NCBI GenBank assembly: GCA_038118725.1
Contig: JAYOIK010000128.1
Location: forward strand, 1 to 8,261
Direction of reading: 5' to 3'
Origin: JADHLJ01 sp038118725
GTDB lineage: Bacteria; Pseudomonadota; Alphaproteobacteria; Thalassobaculales; Thalassobaculaceae
DNA: 8,261 bases
Within the stretch, counting starts at the first letter, position 1. Each line of letters starts with the position of its first letter. The translations under genes and the position numbers were made by a program. This document shows, piece by piece, positions 6,335 through 8,261 of this stretch. The notes under the pieces were generated by a model, which was not told where the DNA came from, made no database searches, and saw only the letters and a list, made by a program, of their open reading frames with translations.

Positions 6335-6374
6335 TCCTCGTAAAAGTAAAACGCGACCGCGCACCGCGAGGTCG
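6335..6374 (-). promoter_or_regulatory. Structured cspA leader: hairpin, T-rich tract and RBS
   Basis: CGACC (6354-6358) pairs with GGTCG (6370-6374), and inside it CGC (6360-6362) with GCG (6366-6368), leaving one mismatch and a three-base loop. In the cspA transcript this GC-rich hairpin is followed directly by CG, UUUU, AC, UUUU and then the GAGGA ribosome binding site. The arrangement resembles an intrinsic terminator or attenuator placed just before the start codon, or a 5' UTR stability element. The hairpin is seen directly; its regulatory role is inferred. Confidence 0.5.
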
Positions 6375-6468
6375 GATCTCAGATCACCGATTGCCATGGG
6401 GTTGATGCCTTGGTCGGCGTCACGAAGCACCTTACGCCGCTCTGCGAAGACTGATCGCGACAAACTGA

Positions 6469-6482
6469 CAGGTAAATACCTG
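6469..6482. promoter_or_regulatory. Perfect 14-bp palindrome, candidate operator or part of cspA promoter
   Basis: CAGGTA-AA-TACCTG is a perfect inverted repeat with a 2-base centre. It lies in the divergent region between cspA and the DUF1194 gene, about 140 bases upstream of the cspA start. It is flanked by two direct TGACA copies (6466-6470 and 6485-6489). On the minus strand the right-hand copy reads TTGTCA (6490-6485), a reasonable -35 box for cspA, although no good -10 follows at 16-18 bases. The symmetry suggests a dimeric regulator site; the regulator is unknown. Confidence 0.4.
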
Positions 6483-6556
6483 AATGACAAGGAAGTTATG
6501 CGAGACGCGGTATCGCCCACGCGCGCTCGAACCTTCAGGCTTGCTTTCCAGCGGTG

Positions 6557-6581
6557 ACGCGCCGGCGGCGCGTGCTATCAT
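6557..6581 (+). promoter_or_regulatory. Candidate promoter of the DUF1194 gene overlapping an inverted repeat
   Basis: TATCAT (6576-6581) resembles a -10 box 32 bases before the start codon; a GTGAC-type -35 would lie near 6554-6558. The spacer is occupied by a perfect inverted repeat, ACGCGCC-ggc-GGCGCGT (6557-6573). This could be an operator, or simply a GC-rich palindrome. The promoter call is weak. Confidence 0.3.
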
Positions 6582-6612
6582 CGGATCAACCCGTACTGGA
6601 AGGGAGGCGACG

Positions 6613-7329
6613 ATGCGCGTGATCCTCATCCTGGTGTTTCTCGCCCTGGCGGGACCGGTCTGGGCGGCGGACAAGCAGCGCACCGACATCAACATGGTGG
6701 TCGCCTTCGATCGTTCGGAATCCATCGATACCGAGGAACGCCGCGCCCAGATCGACAGCTTGGCCGCCGCGTTGTTGGACCGGCGCTTCATCGACAGCGT
6801 TACCTCCGGCTATCACGGCAAGCTCGGAATCACGGTGATGGCCTGGTCGAGTTTTGCGAAGACGGAGACGATCCTGCCCTGGATCGAGATAGCCGGACGC
6901 GCCGACGCCGAGGAAGCCGTGCGTCGGATCGAATGGCATCAGGCCAAGGACGCGGACATCAAGCACGGCAAGCAGACCGACATCGCGCTCGCCATCGCCG
7001 ATGCCGTCGATCGCTTGGATCGGGCGCCGTTCTTCGGCTCCAAGCAGGTCGTGAACATCATCTCCGACGGGGTCGACAATTTCGGGCGTTTTCCCATGGT
7101 CGACAGGGATCTGGCGCTGGACCGGGGAATCACCATCAACGGTCTGGTTCAGGCCCGCGGCGCCGCGGTCGGCATCATCAAGGACTATTTCAAGCGCCAG
7201 GTCATCGGCGGCCCGTCTTCTTTTGTACAGGCGGCGGGCAAGGGCGAGGACTTCAACCGCGCGATGCTGCGCAAGATGCTACTCGAGGTGGCGACGCTGA
7301 ATGGTCTGGTCCGCGCCGACGGCACGTAA
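6613..7329 (+). CDS. Secreted DUF1194 protein with a von Willebrand factor A-like fold
   Basis: From the ATG at 6613 the protein is 238 residues. This start is chosen because AGGGAGG (6601-6607) lies 5 bases upstream and because it places a clean signal peptide at the N terminus: Arg2, a hydrophobic core at 3-13 and an AXA-type site near VWA-A (17-19). A longer frame from 6484 would bury this signal. The mature part fits DUF1194: the metal-ion-dependent adhesion site motif DRSES (33-37), a Thr in KQTDIAL (122) and SDG (151-153) complete a probable MIDAS site. The family-like segment INGL, then DYFKRQVIGGPSSFV (191-205), and DFNRAMLRKMLLEVA close to the end are also present. It is probably periplasmic and metal-dependent in ligand binding; the ligand is unknown. 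It is divergent from cspA and converges on the lyase gene 7 bases away. Confidence 0.9.
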   Translation: MRVILILVFLALAGPVWAADKQRTDINMVVAFDRSESIDTEERRAQIDSLAAALLDRRFIDSVTSGYHGKLGITVMAWSSFAKTETILPWIEIAGRADAEEAVRRIEWHQAKDADIKHGKQTDIALAIADAVDRLDRAPFFGSKQVVNIISDGVDNFGRFPMVDRDLALDRGITINGLVQARGAAVGIIKDYFKRQVIGGPSSFVQAAGKGEDFNRAMLRKMLLEVATLNGLVRADGT

Positions 7330-7336
7330 TCGAAGC

Positions 7337-8261
7337 CTACAACGTGGCGAGAACCGCGTCGACGATGCGCTCGGACTCGCCGATATAGGCCACCGGGTCG
7401 AGCACGCCGTCCAAGGCTGCGGCATCGAGATGCGCCGAGACACGGGCATCGGCCACCAGCGCGTCGCGGAACGGCACGCCTTGCTCGAAGGAGGCCATGG
7501 CGATCTCGTAGACCACTTCATGGGCTGTCTGCTTGCCAATCGCCTCGCCCAGCGCCAGCATCACCGGCTCCGAGAGCAGGAGACCGCCGAGCATATCGAG
7601 ATTTTCCCGCATCCGCGCCGGATCGACATTCAGCCGCTCGACCACGCCGCGCATCTTGGCGAGCAGGGCGCCGGTATAGATCATCATCTCCGGCACGGCG
7701 GCGAGCTCGATACGGAGCAGGGCGGAATAGCGCTCATGCTCCTGATGGACCGCGTCTTGGATCGCCACCTGTTGCGCCCGGATCAGCCGCGAGAGGCCGA
7801 TCGACAGTTCCACCGTCGCCGGATTGCGCTTGTGCGGCATGGTGCTGCTGCCGACCTTGCCGGCGTGATGAGGCTCGGATAGCTCGGAGAACTCGACCTG
7901 CTGCAGGGCGTAGATTTCGCGCGCGATCTTGCCGAAGGTCCCGGCCAACTGGGTCATCAGATTGGCCAATTCCACCACCCGGTCGCGCGAGGAATGCCAG
8001 CAGATATTCGGCGCGGCCAGATCCAGTTTTCTCAGCGCCAGAATCTGCATTTCCGGCCCCTTGGGTCCGAAAGAGGCCATGGTGCCGACCGCGCCGGTGA
8101 TGTTACCGGTGAACAACCGGCCCTCGGCCTCGCGGCAACGCTCGATCTGGCGGCTGATCTCGTCGACCCAGACCGCGCATTTATAGCCGAAGGTAAGCGG
8201 CAGCGCCTGCTGGCCGTGGGTGCGTCCGACCATCACGGTGGAGCGGTGCTCGCGCGCCAGT
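7337..8261 (-). CDS. Adenylosuccinate lyase/fumarase-superfamily enzyme, N-terminus outside window
   Basis: About 307 residues of the C-terminal part are visible. The frame stays open to the right edge, where it reads LAREHRSTVMVGRTHGQQ, so the gene starts beyond the window. GRTHGQQ carries the conserved His of the superfamily, GSSTMPHKRNP (7852-7820) is the fumarate-lyase signature loop with its catalytic-region serines, and EHERYSALLRIELAAVPEM followed by a helical C-terminal domain (LDPVAYIGESERIV near the end) matches the adenylosuccinate lyase/carboxymuconate cycloisomerase branch. The family forms cytosolic homotetramers that eliminate fumarate or catalyse related beta-eliminations or cycloisomerisations. 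The sequence does not look like standard PurB and could equally be a PcaB-like or amino-acid-lyase-like paralogue, so no symbol is given. The stop is TAG at 7339-7337. Confidence 0.9.
   Translation of the reverse strand, partial: LAREHRSTVMVGRTHGQQALPLTFGYKCAVWVDEISRQIERCREAEGRLFTGNITGAVGTMASFGPKGPEMQILALRKLDLAAPNICWHSSRDRVVELANLMTQLAGTFGKIAREIYALQQVEFSELSEPHHAGKVGSSTMPHKRNPATVELSIGLSRLIRAQQVAIQDAVHQEHERYSALLRIELAAVPEMMIYTGALLAKMRGVVERLNVDPARMRENLDMLGGLLLSEPVMLALGEAIGKQTAHEVVYEIAMASFEQGVPFRDALVADARVSAHLDAAALDGVLDPVAYIGESERIVDAVLATL

Noticed and set aside
6109..6405. 98-codon plus-strand open frame across cspA
   Set aside because: It is antisense to a textbook cold-shock protein and its leader; no ribosome binding site or domain supports it.
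6484..6612. Longer N-terminus for the DUF1194 protein starting at 6484
   Set aside because: It would put 43 Arg-rich residues before a clear signal peptide and ignore the strong AGGGAGG site before 6613; it also covers the promoter region.
7301..7882. 193-codon plus-strand open frame after the DUF1194 gene
   Set aside because: It lies antisense to the lyase, whose signature loop is encoded on the minus strand; the product is His/Arg-rich shadow sequence.

Overview
The window looks like a piece of ordinary chromosome from a high-GC alphaproteobacterium, most likely Rhodospirillales-like. This is inferred from GC-rich coding, the family types (DUF1194 von Willebrand-like protein, alphaproteobacterial CspA, alphaproteobacterial-style cupin/TPP/SDR genes) and Shine-Dalgarno starts. 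There are no rRNA or tRNA genes, insertion sequences, CRISPR arrays or phage genes. Both ends cut through genes.

Layout. Positions 2-850 (+) hold the 3' part of an unrecognised, probably helical protein. A 283-base gap without a gene follows. At 1134-2447 (+) is a pentapeptide-repeat protein built of two similar capped modules. From 2568 to 5796 (+) comes a compact three-gene operon: a cupin protein, an acetolactate-synthase-like thiamine-pyrophosphate (TPP) enzyme whose start overlaps the cupin gene, and a short-chain dehydrogenase/reductase (SDR). On the minus strand lie a tiny Lys/Arg/Glu-rich protein (5852-6016) and a cold-shock protein gene (6118-6327), separated by a strong intrinsic terminator at 6077-6101. 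A 285-base divergent region (6328-6612) carries the cspA leader and two clear inverted repeats. It leads on the plus strand to a secreted DUF1194 protein (6613-7329). That gene converges, with only 7 bases between the stops, on the C-terminal part of an adenylosuccinate lyase/fumarase-superfamily enzyme (7337-8261, -).

How the genes fit together. The cupin-TPP-SDR unit is the one clear multi-gene system. A TPP enzyme that makes or breaks a C-C bond next to a 2-oxo group, a redox enzyme and a cupin suggest a small-molecule catabolic or modification pathway, but the substrate cannot be read from the sequence. The remaining genes look like independent units. The most unusual local features are a 15-bp tandem repeat of in-frame ATG codons at the start of the TPP enzyme, the duplicated cap-plus-repeat modules of the pentapeptide protein, and a terminator-like hairpin immediately upstream of the cspA ribosome binding site.
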